Origin: JADLDB01 sp040755835
Lineage (GTDB): Bacteria > Myxococcota > Myxococcia > Myxococcales > Myxococcaceae
Length of the DNA: 64,000 bases
Reading direction: 5' to 3'
Assembly (NCBI GenBank): GCA_040755835.1
Contig: JBFMAB010000017.1
Coordinates: 1-64,000, forward strand
The notes under the pieces are model-generated. The model saw only the letters and a program-made list of their open reading frames with translations, searched no databases and was not told where the DNA came from. Both the position numbers and the translations under genes were made by a program. How positions within the stretch are numbered: position 1 is the first letter of the stretch; every line of letters starts with the position of its first letter. Of this stretch, positions 43,400-52,538 are shown piece after piece.

Positions 43400-44567
43400 A
43401 ATCACAGTGTTGATGGCGTTCGGTCTCCTGGCGGCGTGCTCCGGCGCGAAGCCCGAGCCCGGCGGCGACGAGAAGCGGGCCGTCCTGAAGGCGGTCGGCG
43501 AGGACGTGATCGTCGCGACCCTGGAGGGCTTCGTCGCCGAGGCGCAGGCGCTCGAGCAGGCGGCGGCGGCGTACGCGACGGCGCGGCAGTCGGGCCCTGC
43601 TCCGACGGAGCTGACGGCGGCGCGCGACGCCTTCCAGATCGCCTTCCTTCGGTGGCAGCGGGCCGAGGTGGTGCAGGTGGGCCCCGCGGGCGCGGCGGGC
43701 ACGATGACGGGCGGTCAGTCGCTGCGAGACGGCATCTACTCGTGGCCGACGGTCAACGCCTGCCGCGTCGATACGCACCTGGTGGACAGGGCCTGGGAGG
43801 GGGCCGGCTTTTTCGACACCGCGCTGGTGACGTCCACCGGCCTCGCCGTCATCGAGTACCTGCTGTTCGTCGACTCGGCGGCCAACAGCTGCGACGCCTC
43901 TGCACCCATCAACACCAGCGGTGCCTGGGCTGCGCTGACGGCCGATGCGTTGGCGCAGCGCCGGGCGGACTACGCCAGGGCGGTCGCGACGCACCTCGTC
44001 GGTCAGGCAACGAGGTTGTTGGCCGCATGGAAGGAAGGAGGTTTCCTCGCCAGCTTCTCGCGTGCGGGCCAGCCGGGTAGCCCGTTCCCCACGGCGCAGG
44101 AAGGTCTCGACCAGCTCTACGCGGCGATCTTCTACGTCGACTGGACCGTCAAGGATGACAAGCTGGCGAGCCCCGCGGGCTTGACGGTCACCTGCCTCGA
44201 CATGGCGTGCCCAAAGCTCGCGGAAGCGAGACCGTCGGGACTCTCGCGCGAGGCGATCGTCGCCAACCTCGAGGCCACGAAGGCCGTGATGCACGGCAGT
44301 TTCACCGGCGCGGGCAAGGGCTTCGACGCGCTGCTGGCCGCGCGCGGCGCGCAGGCACTGGGCGACCAGATGGTGGCGGCGCTCGACGACGCGATCGCCG
44401 CGGTGGGTACGCTTTCCGTCCCCGTGGACCAGGCCGTCGTCTCGCAGCTCGACGACGTCAAGGCCGTCCACGCGAAGGTGAAGGTCTTTACCGATCTCCT
44501 GAAGTCGCAGTTCGTCACGGTGCTGAACCTCCGCGTCCCCCAGGAGGGGGCCGGAGACAACGATTGA
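43389..44567 (+). CDS. Imelysin-family (M75-like) lipoprotein
   Basis: A 392-residue lipoprotein (lipobox LLAAC, signal peptide MIRKITVLMAFG). Its sequence matches imelysin-like proteins: GQSLRDGIYSWPTVNACRVD and VTSTGLAVIEYLLFVD. The family's GxHxxE motif has Ala for His (GLAVIE), a variant often seen in the iron-regulated lipoprotein branch, which is not known to be a peptidase. It is probably a periplasmic or surface protein handling metal. Its start lies in a Fur-like palindrome. It is first of four genes with gaps of 14, -1 and -10 bases. Confidence 0.85.
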   Translation: MIRKITVLMAFGLLAACSGAKPEPGGDEKRAVLKAVGEDVIVATLEGFVAEAQALEQAAAAYATARQSGPAPTELTAARDAFQIAFLRWQRAEVVQVGPAGAAGTMTGGQSLRDGIYSWPTVNACRVDTHLVDRAWEGAGFFDTALVTSTGLAVIEYLLFVDSAANSCDASAPINTSGAWAALTADALAQRRADYARAVATHLVGQATRLLAAWKEGGFLASFSRAGQPGSPFPTAQEGLDQLYAAIFYVDWTVKDDKLASPAGLTVTCLDMACPKLAEARPSGLSREAIVANLEATKAVMHGSFTGAGKGFDALLAARGAQALGDQMVAALDDAIAAVGTLSVPVDQAVVSQLDDVKAVHAKVKVFTDLLKSQFVTVLNLRVPQEGAGDND

Positions 44568-44581
44568 CCCCGGAGGAAGTC

Positions 44582-45658
44582 ATGCGTCATCTGCTCACCA
44601 GTCTCGCCGCCCTTCTCATCGCCGGCTGCGGCGGCGCCGCCGCGGATCCCTGCGCCGGCGGCGAGGCGTACCCGGCCGACGCCTTCACCACCAACGCCGC
44701 GGCCGAGCGCGCGCTCGCCGAGCAGCTCGAGGCGGTCGTCGGTCCCCTGGGGGACGTCAACGCGCGGCCTACGCAGGCGCAATTGCAGGGGCTGTTCGAG
44801 GCGGGAACGCCCAGCCTCTCTTCCATCACCACCCCGGCCTTCGCCGCGACGCTCCCCGCGATCTTCGCGGCGGCGGAGGAGGCGGCGGGCAGCACGTGGA
44901 CGCCGGCGGATCCACCGGTCGACTCCGGCGGCTGGCTGGGTGGCACGCTCTTCTCGAACCGCGGCGTGGACCTGCAGGAAGCGGTGGAGAAGGGCCTGCT
45001 GGGCGCCGCGCACTACAACGAGGCGGTGCGGCTCATGTCAGGTGACGTCTCTCCCGCCACGGTCGATCGCGTCCTCGCGCTCTACGGCACCACGCCCGCG
45101 TTCCCGATGGATCACAAGGCCGCGGTGAACCCGGACACGTTCTCGGCCGCGTACGCGAAGAAGCGCACCAACCCGGCCGCGTCCACGCCCGGCATCTACC
45201 TCGTCATCAAGCGCGCCTTCATTGACGCGCGCGCGGCCTCCGCGAAGGGCAGCGCGTGCCAGGCGCAGCGTGACGCGGCGCTCGCCACCATCCGCACCGA
45301 GTGGGAGCGCGCGCTGGTCGGCACCGTCGTCTACTACCTGAACGAGGCCGCCGAGGGCCTCGAGGCCCCCAACGCGACGCAGGCTCAGCGCGCCGCGGCG
45401 CTCCACGAGTACAACGAGGCCGTCGGCCTGCTGAAGGGCCTGCGCACCGTCGCGCCCGCCTCGCGGAAGATGACGGACGCGCAGCTCGACGAGATGCTCA
45501 CCACGCTGCTCGCGCCGATGGGCGCCCAGCCCGAGTCACACAAGCTGCTGCTCGACAGCGTGACGAACGTGCCGCGACTGACGCAGGCCGTCGGTCAGCT
45601 GCAGGCCGCCTGGGGCTTCACCGCGGACGAGGTCGCCAACTTCAAGGTGAACTACTGA
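44582..45658 (+). CDS. DUF4856-like lipoprotein of imelysin operon
   Basis: A 358-residue lipoprotein (lipobox LIAGC). It contains AYPADAFTTNAAAERALAEQL, DHKAAVNPDTFSAAYAKKRTN and many helical, Ala-rich segments. In Bacteroidetes and proteobacteria DUF4856 proteins sit next to imelysin, HTTM and TonB-receptor genes; that context fits well. I infer the family from context and from tone rather than a decisive motif. Its TGA overlaps the ATG of the HTTM gene (TGATG). Confidence 0.65.
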   Translation: MRHLLTSLAALLIAGCGGAAADPCAGGEAYPADAFTTNAAAERALAEQLEAVVGPLGDVNARPTQAQLQGLFEAGTPSLSSITTPAFAATLPAIFAAAEEAAGSTWTPADPPVDSGGWLGGTLFSNRGVDLQEAVEKGLLGAAHYNEAVRLMSGDVSPATVDRVLALYGTTPAFPMDHKAAVNPDTFSAAYAKKRTNPAASTPGIYLVIKRAFIDARAASAKGSACQAQRDAALATIRTEWERALVGTVVYYLNEAAEGLEAPNATQAQRAAALHEYNEAVGLLKGLRTVAPASRKMTDAQLDEMLTTLLAPMGAQPESHKLLLDSVTNVPRLTQAVGQLQAAWGFTADEVANFKVNY

Positions 45659-46986
45659 TGCTTGCGAAGGTCCGCGCACGCCTCTCGCAGCCGGTGGACG
45701 TCGCCAGCCTGGCGATGCTGCGCACCGTCTTCGGGCTCTTGATGTGCGCGGGCCTCGTGCGCCTGCAGCTGACCGGCTGGGTGGGGCCGCTCTTCACGGC
45801 GCCGCGCTTCACCTTCACCTACGCGGCGTTCGCGTGGGTGCCGCACCTGCCGGCGGCGTGGGTGAGCGCCGTGGTGTGGCTCGCCGCGTGCGCCGCACTG
45901 GCCTTCGCGCTCGACCTCAAGCCGCGCGTGTCGGGAGCGATCTTCGTCCTGCTGTTCGCGTGGCTGCAGCTGTTCGACGTCACCAACTACCTGAACCATT
46001 ACTACCTGGTGGTGCTGCTCGGCGCGCTGCTCACCGCGCTGCCGACGAGTTGGAGCGCGGGGCAGGTGCCGACGTGGGCGCTGTGGCTGGTGCGCTTCCA
46101 GGTGGGCGTCGTCTACTTCTACGCCGGCCTCGCGAAGCTCGGGTCCGACTGGCTGTTGCACGCGCAGCCGCTGTCGATCTGGTTCGCGGCCCGCACCGAG
46201 ACGCCGCTCATCGGGCCGATCCTCGCGCAGCCGTGGGCCGCGTACGTGGCGGCATGGTTCGGCTTCTTGTTCGACCTGACGATCGTCTTCTGGCTGTCAT
46301 GGCGGCGGACGCGCCCGTTCGCGTACCTGGTGGTCATCGTCTTCCACACGCTCACCCTGGTGTTCTTCGACATCGGGATGTTCCCATTCATCATGACCAC
46401 GGCGGCGTCGATCTTCTTTGCGCCGGAGTGGCCTCGCCGCCTCTTCCGCCGGCTGCCCCGCGGCGAGGCGCGCCCGCTGCGCCCGGTGGCCACGCCGGTG
46501 CTGGTGCTCGTCATCGCGTACTGCGCCTTCCAGCTGCTCTTCCCGCTGCGTCACCTCGTACTGCCGGGCGACGTGCTGTGGAACGAGGACGGCATGCGCT
46601 GGTCGTGGAAGGTGATGGTGCGGGAGAAGAACGGCGCGGTGACGTTCCGCGTGCGCGACCCGGCCTCGGGACGCGAGTGGCACGTGTCGCCTTCGGCGTA
46701 CCTCTTGCCCCGGCAGGCCAGCGAGATGAGTGGGCAGCCGGATCTCATCCTCCAGCTGGCGCACCACGTGGCGCGGGACTTCGCCGCGAAGGGCGTGCCC
46801 AACGCGGAGGTGCGCGTCGACGCGTGGGTGTCGCTGAATGGCCGGCCTCCCGCGCGGCTCATCGATCCGGAGATCGATCTCGCGACGGTCTCCGACTCCG
46901 CGTGGGGCTCGTCGTGGGTGACGCGCGAGCCCGACGCGGCGCCGCTGCCGGCCTTCCGGCCCCAGGAGGTCACGGCATGGCGGTAG
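45658..46986 (+). CDS. HTTM-domain membrane protein
   Basis: A 442-residue inner-membrane protein with about eight helices in residues 20-320, e.g. LRTVFGLLMCAGLVRLQLTGW and ALWLVRFQVGVVYFYAGLAKLGSDWL, the HTTM (vitamin K-dependent gamma-carboxylase-like) signature. A C-terminal ~115-residue soluble part follows. The HTTM fold includes gamma-carboxylases but bacterial members lack a known activity. TGATG overlap with the DUF4856-like gene, and a 10-base overlap with the receptor, show strict coupling. Role in metal handling is inferred from the operon. Confidence 0.85.
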   Translation: MLAKVRARLSQPVDVASLAMLRTVFGLLMCAGLVRLQLTGWVGPLFTAPRFTFTYAAFAWVPHLPAAWVSAVVWLAACAALAFALDLKPRVSGAIFVLLFAWLQLFDVTNYLNHYYLVVLLGALLTALPTSWSAGQVPTWALWLVRFQVGVVYFYAGLAKLGSDWLLHAQPLSIWFAARTETPLIGPILAQPWAAYVAAWFGFLFDLTIVFWLSWRRTRPFAYLVVIVFHTLTLVFFDIGMFPFIMTTAASIFFAPEWPRRLFRRLPRGEARPLRPVATPVLVLVIAYCAFQLLFPLRHLVLPGDVLWNEDGMRWSWKVMVREKNGAVTFRVRDPASGREWHVSPSAYLLPRQASEMSGQPDLILQLAHHVARDFAAKGVPNAEVRVDAWVSLNGRPPARLIDPEIDLATVSDSAWGSSWVTREPDAAPLPAFRPQEVTAWR

Positions 46987-49427
46987 CCGCGCTCGTCTCG
47001 TTGCTGCTCTTCGCCGCGCCCGCCGAGGGCGCGGGCGCAGGGGTGGGCCCGCCGCCCGTGGCGGCGCCGACGCAGTCTGACGCCACGCCCGGGAGTGGGG
47101 CGGAGGTGGCGTCGCCGGATGTCGGCGCGCCCGCGGAGCCGGTGCTCCCGGCCGATGCCGGGATCAGGTCGCCGGTGGATGCGCCGGCGAGCCCCGAGGT
47201 GGTGGCGGGCGAGGCGGGGCTGGGGGAGGCCGCGCCGACCGGCGCTTTGGACGCGCCGCTGGCTGACGCGGGCACCGCCGACGCGCTCACTCCGGTCGCC
47301 GACGCGACGCCCGACGCGGGCACGCCGCCCCCGCGCGAGACGACCGTCATTGGCCAGCGCCTCGTTGACGTGCGCCGCGTCGCCGGTTCCGCGCAGGTGA
47401 TAGGCAGGGAGGAACTCGAGCGCCGCGAGGCGAACGACATCCACCGCGTGCTGCAGAGCGTGCCGGGTGTGTACGTGCGTGAAGAGGACGGCTTTGGCCT
47501 GCGCCCCAACATCGGCCTGCGCGGCGTGAACGCCGACCGCTCGAGCAAGGTGACGCTCATGGAGGACGGCGTGCTGTTAGGACCTGCGCCGTACTCCGCG
47601 CCGGCCGCGTACTACTCGCCGCTCGTCACCCGCATGGTGGCGGTGGAGGTCTTCAAGGGCCCCGCGTCCATCCGGTACGGCCCGCAGACGATCGGCGGCG
47701 CGATCAACTACCGCACCCGCCCGGTGCCGCAGCAGTTCGAAGGCGACCTCGATCTCTCGCTGGGCAACTACGGCACCGGCAAGGCCCACGGCGTCGTTGG
47801 CTACGGCACCGGGCGCTGGGGCGTGCTGCTCGAAGGCGTGCACCTGCAGACGAGCGGCTTCAAGCAGCTCGACGGCGGCGGCGACACCGGCTTCGGCAAA
47901 AACGAGGCGATGCTGAAGGCCGCGTACGCGACGGATCCCTCGGCGCACGTCCGCAATGCCTTCGAGCTCAAGCTGGGCTTCTCCGACGAGCGCTCCAACG
48001 AGACGTACCTGGGACTCGCCACCGACGACTTCGAGAAGTCGCCGCTGCGCCGCTACGCCGCGAGCCAGCGCGACCAGATGAGCTGGTGGCGGACGCAGGG
48101 CGTATTGACGCACCGGCTCTCGGTGGGCGACTGGCTCGAGGTGACGACGGCCGTCTACCGGCACGACTTCGATCGCACGTGGCTCCGCTTCGATCACTTC
48201 GCGAACGGCCCGGACGTGTACTCGGTGCTCGCGTACCCGACCGGCACCAACGCCGTGTACCGGGCGATCCTCGCCGGTGCCGAGGACTCGGTCGGCGCCG
48301 AACAGCGCCTCGTGCTCGTGTCCAACAAGCGCACCTTCGTGTCCCAGGGCGTGCAGGTGAACGCCACCGCGAAGCTGTCCACCGGGCCAGTCGCGCACGA
48401 GCTCAAGGGCGGCGTGCGCCTGCACCATGACGAGATACGCCGCCTCCACACCGGCCACAGCTTCGACATGCGCAACGCGACGCTGGTGCCGTCGGGCGTG
48501 CCGGACGAGGTCCTCAACTCGAACGTCGCCTACACGCGCTCGTTCTCTGGCTTCCTCGCGGATCACCTCTCGTGGGGTCGTCTGCTCGTGTCTCCCGGCG
48601 TGCGCGTCGAGGTGCCGTGGACGGGCTTCGGCGATGAGCTGGCGCGCACCGGCACGAGCGCCCAGTTCGTCGTGCCGCTGCTCGGGCTCGGCGCGGTGTA
48701 CGGCTTCGACTTCGGCCTGTCGGTGCTGGCGGGCTTGCACCAGGGCTTCAGCCCGGTGGCGCCGGGCCAGGACGCGGGCGTGCAGCCGGAGCGCGCGGTG
48801 AACTCCGAGGCCGGCGTGCGCTTCGCGAAGAACGGCCTGCGCGCCGAGCTGATCGGCTTTTGGAGCGAGTACCAGAACATCACCGGCGAGTGCACCGGCA
48901 GCACCGGCTGCACCAACGACGCGACCAACCGCCAATACAACGGCGGCCGCGCGCGGGTGCTGGGCCTCGAGGCGCTGGGCAGCGTGCGCAAGCGCCTGCC
49001 GTTGGGCATCGAGCTGAACGCCGACCTCGCGTACACCTTCACCAGCGCGCGCTTCCTGTCGGCCTTCACGTCGGAGAACCCGATCTGGGGCGCGGTGAAC
49101 GAGGGCGACGAGCTGCCGTACATCCCCGTGCACCAGGGGCAGCTTCGCGTGCGCGCGTCCAGGGGCCCGTTCGAGCTCGGCCTCGGCGGCATGTACTACG
49201 GCGAGGTGCGCGAGGTGGCGGGTCAGGGCGACCCGTCCGACGTGCAGCGTGTGCCGGGCCGCGTGCTGCTCGACGTCACCGCGTCGTGCGAGATCGGCTC
49301 TGGCCGCGTCTACCTGACCGCCACCAACCTCTTGAACCAGGCGGCGCTGGTGTCGCGGCGGCCCTTCGGCGCGCGGCCGCAGGCCCCGTTGCTGCTGCAG
49401 GTGGGCTTCAAGTACGCGTTCCGCTGA
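46977..49427 (+). CDS. TonB-dependent receptor (FecA-like)
   Basis: An 816-residue outer-membrane receptor: signal peptide, a ~100-residue Pro/Ala/Asp-rich spacer, TonB-box-like ETTVIG, plug domain (RRVAGSAQVIGREELERRE through GPASIRYGPQTIGGAINYRTRP) and 22-strand-type barrel ending in KYAFR (C-terminal aromatic). Siderophore or metal receptor; the closest pattern is FecA. It ends the imelysin-HTTM operon. The length exceeds the family norm (about 700) mainly by the spacer. Confidence 0.92.
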   Translation: MAVAALVSLLLFAAPAEGAGAGVGPPPVAAPTQSDATPGSGAEVASPDVGAPAEPVLPADAGIRSPVDAPASPEVVAGEAGLGEAAPTGALDAPLADAGTADALTPVADATPDAGTPPPRETTVIGQRLVDVRRVAGSAQVIGREELERREANDIHRVLQSVPGVYVREEDGFGLRPNIGLRGVNADRSSKVTLMEDGVLLGPAPYSAPAAYYSPLVTRMVAVEVFKGPASIRYGPQTIGGAINYRTRPVPQQFEGDLDLSLGNYGTGKAHGVVGYGTGRWGVLLEGVHLQTSGFKQLDGGGDTGFGKNEAMLKAAYATDPSAHVRNAFELKLGFSDERSNETYLGLATDDFEKSPLRRYAASQRDQMSWWRTQGVLTHRLSVGDWLEVTTAVYRHDFDRTWLRFDHFANGPDVYSVLAYPTGTNAVYRAILAGAEDSVGAEQRLVLVSNKRTFVSQGVQVNATAKLSTGPVAHELKGGVRLHHDEIRRLHTGHSFDMRNATLVPSGVPDEVLNSNVAYTRSFSGFLADHLSWGRLLVSPGVRVEVPWTGFGDELARTGTSAQFVVPLLGLGAVYGFDFGLSVLAGLHQGFSPVAPGQDAGVQPERAVNSEAGVRFAKNGLRAELIGFWSEYQNITGECTGSTGCTNDATNRQYNGGRARVLGLEALGSVRKRLPLGIELNADLAYTFTSARFLSAFTSENPIWGAVNEGDELPYIPVHQGQLRVRASRGPFELGLGGMYYGEVREVAGQGDPSDVQRVPGRVLLDVTASCEIGSGRVYLTATNLLNQAALVSRRPFGARPQAPLLLQVGFKYAFR

Positions 49428-50289
49428 CCGCGGGTGGGGCGTACTCGGCGACGTTGCTCTGGATGGTGGCGGTGATCGCCTCGAGCGGCAGGTCGTTCAG
49501 GTCGCCCTCGAACGGATCCTCGATCTCCACGCCGATCTCCTCGATGCCGAGCAGCACGTAGCTCGCCGCGAAGACGATGGGGATCGTCGCCCACCCGAAG
49601 CTCGACAGCATCGCAAAGGGCAGCGTCGCCAGGTACGCGACGAGCGAGCGCCGCAGGTGTACCACGTAGGCGAAGGGCAGGGGCGTCTTGTGGATGCGCT
49701 CGCAGGCCCCGATGATGTCGATGAGCTGGTGCACGTCGTGCTCCAGCATGGCGAGCACGTAGTCGGAGATCGCGCCGGCGTCGCGCGCGGCCTTGAGGTG
49801 CACGGTCATGCGCTGGGCGAGCGCGGTGACGGAGTGCTTCTTGCCGCGGAGCGCCGCGGCGTCCTCGGGGTCGACGCCCTTCGGCTCCCACGCCTGGCCG
49901 CGCAGCGAGAACATCGACGCCTCCGGAAACGCGGCGTCAAGCGCGACCAGCTTCGCGAGGAGCTGCGGCTCCTTCGCGAGGTGCACAGAGGCGGAGCGCG
50001 CCAGGTTGCGGCAGGTGTTCACCATCGCGCCCCACAGCTTTCGGCCTTCCCACCAGCGATCGTACGACTGGTTGGTGCGGAAGACGAGCAAGAGGCCCAG
50101 CGCCACCGAGAGGATGCCGTGGATCGTCGTCGCGCCGGGCACCGACATCGGCGTCACGTATTCGTGAACCGCGGTGATGATGGTGGCGCCGAGGGTGACG
50201 ACGGCCGCGCGCAGCGCGATGACCGTAAAGCGCGTGCCGTGAATGCCGATCAGCGCGCGGCGCCAATTGTGCGGATCGTAGTCGATCAT
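49408..50289 (-). CDS. Bestrophin-family ion-channel protein
   Basis: From ATG 50289 a 293-residue membrane protein of the bestrophin/UPF0187 family. MIDYDPHNWRRALIGIHGTRFTVI and LLLVFRTNQSYDRWWEGRKLWGAMVNTCRN are conserved; the last part has IPIVFAASYVLLGIEEIGVEIEDPFEGDLNDLPL. Bacterial bestrophins form pentameric cation-permeable channels. It converges on the TonB receptor gene with a 20-base overlap. ATG 50370 would give an Arg/Ser-rich leader and is unlikely. Confidence 0.9.
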   Translation of the reverse strand: MIDYDPHNWRRALIGIHGTRFTVIALRAAVVTLGATIITAVHEYVTPMSVPGATTIHGILSVALGLLLVFRTNQSYDRWWEGRKLWGAMVNTCRNLARSASVHLAKEPQLLAKLVALDAAFPEASMFSLRGQAWEPKGVDPEDAAALRGKKHSVTALAQRMTVHLKAARDAGAISDYVLAMLEHDVHQLIDIIGACERIHKTPLPFAYVVHLRRSLVAYLATLPFAMLSSFGWATIPIVFAASYVLLGIEEIGVEIEDPFEGDLNDLPLEAITATIQSNVAEYAPPAVSGTRT

Positions 50290-50308
50290 CGGGGGATCGG
50301 CGGAGCGC

Positions 50309-51157
50309 TCAGAGGCCCTTGTCGGGGTCGAACGTCTCGTCGGTGACGGTGGTCTTCTTGACGTTGGCAAACTCGAAGCGCTCGAGCAGCACGTCGTTCG
50401 CGTCGTAGCCCTCGACGCGCGCGGGCACGCCCGCGGCGATGTCGGTGCAGATGCGGGTGCTCGCCGCGTCGAAGCCGGCGCCTTTGTTGGGCATGACGTA
50501 CAGCGCGCAGTAGTGGCCCTTCGCGTCCCAGCCTTCCTGCCTCACGGTGAGCCCGCCCTTCTCCTTCGCGCGGGCCTGGTCGCGCTCGAAGCGGCGCAGG
50601 AGGTTCCCGAGGCCCGACTCCTTGACCGTGTGGTTCGAGTCCTTCTTCGCGAGGCCCGAGTCGAGACCGATCCACAGGCGGCCCGCGATGCTGAAGAAGC
50701 CGGCCTCGCGCACGCGGAACTCGTCGGCTCTCACCGCGGGGTTGTAGATGACCTTGCGGCCCTTCGAGGGCCCGGCGACGAACTCGAGGCGCACCGCGAA
50801 CGGCGACTCGCGCAGCGTCGTGACGATCTGCTGCTCGTCGAGCAGCTTGCCGCCGACGCGCTCCTGCTTCGTCATCGTGTACGAGTAGGTGCCCAGCGCG
50901 GCGACGGCGCGCAGGCCCATCTTCACCAGCGCCTCGCCCGGCGTGTCGCGCATGAACGCGGCCAGCTCGTCCTTCGACATGGTGGCGACGCGCGCGCGGC
51001 GCTCGGTGTCGGACAGCTCGGTCAGCGGCTTCGGTGGCGGCGGTGCCTCGACGGCGGGGGCCTCGGCGGCCGGCGCCGCGCTCGCCGGGGGGCCCGCGTC
51101 GGCCTGGGCCAGGGCGGTCGCGGCAGCGAGCCCGAGGAGGAGCGTCAGCGTTCTCAT
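50309..51157 (-). CDS. DUF1571-like exported protein
   Basis: A 282-residue protein with signal peptide MRTLTLLLGLAAATALAQ and a Pro/Ala-rich linker. The middle, YSYTMTKQERVGGKLLDEQQIVTTLRESPFAVRLEFVAGPSKGRKVIYNP, fits the DUF1571 outer-membrane-lipoprotein-carrier-like fold (LolA/LppX type). Such folds carry lipids in a half barrel. It is periplasmic. No strong Shine-Dalgarno was found. It lies between the bestrophin gene and the Pro-rich membrane protein, same strand, gaps of 20 and 43 bases. Confidence 0.8.
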   Translation of the reverse strand: MRTLTLLLGLAAATALAQADAGPPASAAPAAEAPAVEAPPPPKPLTELSDTERRARVATMSKDELAAFMRDTPGEALVKMGLRAVAALGTYSYTMTKQERVGGKLLDEQQIVTTLRESPFAVRLEFVAGPSKGRKVIYNPAVRADEFRVREAGFFSIAGRLWIGLDSGLAKKDSNHTVKESGLGNLLRRFERDQARAKEKGGLTVRQEGWDAKGHYCALYVMPNKGAGFDAASTRICTDIAAGVPARVEGYDANDVLLERFEFANVKKTTVTDETFDPDKGL

Positions 51158-51200
51158 GGAGGGTCGGAGTTTGCCCCCAGGACGGCAGGGCAGGGAAGCC

Positions 51201-52538
51201 TCACGGGCGGGTGGGCACGAACTTCGCGTCGGAGCCGTCGGGCCGCGCGAGACCGCGGCTGTCGGTGTCGCCGGGGAGGAGATCCAGCACCACCTCGCCG
51301 TCGTTGTCGCCCAGCCAGGGATCGATGATCGCGAAGCGCGCGCCCGTCGCCTCGACGAGCACGTCGTCGCCCGGCGCCAGCACGCCGAAGCGCCAGGCCT
51401 CCGCGTCACCCGGCACCGGCACCCGGTAGGCGACGCGCAGCGGCACCTGCTCGCCGAGCGCCACCTTCTGCTCGCTGCGCAGCTGCACGCGGCGGGACGT
51501 GCCGGGCTCGAGCTCGAGGAGCCGGCCGACCTCGAAGTCGAAGCACTGCGTCGCGGGCGAGAGCGTCAGCGTCTTGCGCTGCATCTTCCGCGCGAGGTCA
51601 ACGAGTTCGAGACTGATGGTGGTGTCGGCCCTCACGAGCGGGCCGGGCTCGCAGTGCAGCCGCAGCGTGCGTGCGCCGCCGAACTGCAGCGCGTGGTGCG
51701 TGGCCATGGCGTGCAGCACGCCCCAGCCCTGCGCCTCCTCGAGGCGCGCGAGGACGGTGCCCGCCTTGCGGTCGTCCGTCTGGAGGCTCAGGCGGTACTT
51801 GTGCGTCGGCTCCAGCGGGACGTCCGGCGCGTGCAGCGCGCGGGGGTCGATGACGTGCGTCTTCGCGTCGAGCCGCAGCTCGTCCTTGCCCGGCGCGGCG
51901 GGTGTGGGGGGCGCGACGGGCTTCGCCGCGGGCCGCGGCGCGGGAGCGGGAGCGGGGGCGGGAGCGGGCTGGACTGGCGCGGCGTCGACCCACTCGATGG
52001 GCGGTGGCGTCGCGGGGCGCGTGAGCAGCGGCCAGACGAGCCAGATGACGACGCCGAGCAGGGAGACACCGAGGCCCGCCAGCGCCACGCGGCCGGGGGT
52101 GATCTCGAAGCGGGGCGGGTCGGCCTTCGCCGCCGGCGCGCGCGCGAGCCTCGGCGCGGTCACCTCACTGGCGTGGGGCAGCGCGTTCTTCGAGTGCACC
52201 GGCGGCAGCGCCGCGACGGTGCCCCCATCGGGTGGGAGGTCGCGCGCCGTGCCTTCGACGGGCGGCAGGTCAGTCGAAGTGGGGACGGGCGGCAAGTCGG
52301 TCGACGTCGCGGGCACCGGCGGAAGGTCGGTGGAAGTCGGCGGGACGGGCGGCAGCCCGCGATCGGTGGTGCTGACGGGCGAGAGATCGGTGTCGCCTTC
52401 GATCGGCGCCTCGTCGCTCATCACCTGCGTGGCGTCGGTGCGCGCCGGCCGCACGGGTACCAGGTCGTTCAGAGTCGTGTCCAGGCTCCCCTTGTGCGCG
52501 GACTGCTTGTCGGTGCTTCCCGCGTCGTCATGCGCCAT
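51201..52538 (-). CDS. Pro-rich single-span membrane protein with repeats
   Basis: A 445-residue protein from ATG 52538 (GGGGGAGG 12 bases upstream; ATG 52550 touches it). Residues ~45-110 contain four copies of a TSTDLPPVP-like unit. One membrane helix, VALAGLGVSLLGVVIWLVWPLL, near residue 150 is followed by a Pro/Ala-rich periplasmic linker and a beta-rich C-terminal domain (LRLDAKTHVIDPRALHAPDV). I do not know the family. The C-terminal part resembles envelope proteins with a beta-sandwich. Cytoplasmic repeats with S/T and P suggest a kinase substrate or FHA ligand. Confidence 0.65.
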   Translation of the reverse strand: MAHDDAGSTDKQSAHKGSLDTTLNDLVPVRPARTDATQVMSDEAPIEGDTDLSPVSTTDRGLPPVPPTSTDLPPVPATSTDLPPVPTSTDLPPVEGTARDLPPDGGTVAALPPVHSKNALPHASEVTAPRLARAPAAKADPPRFEITPGRVALAGLGVSLLGVVIWLVWPLLTRPATPPPIEWVDAAPVQPAPAPAPAPAPRPAAKPVAPPTPAAPGKDELRLDAKTHVIDPRALHAPDVPLEPTHKYRLSLQTDDRKAGTVLARLEEAQGWGVLHAMATHHALQFGGARTLRLHCEPGPLVRADTTISLELVDLARKMQRKTLTLSPATQCFDFEVGRLLELEPGTSRRVQLRSEQKVALGEQVPLRVAYRVPVPGDAEAWRFGVLAPGDDVLVEATGARFAIIDPWLGDNDGEVVLDLLPGDTDSRGLARPDGSDAKFVPTRP

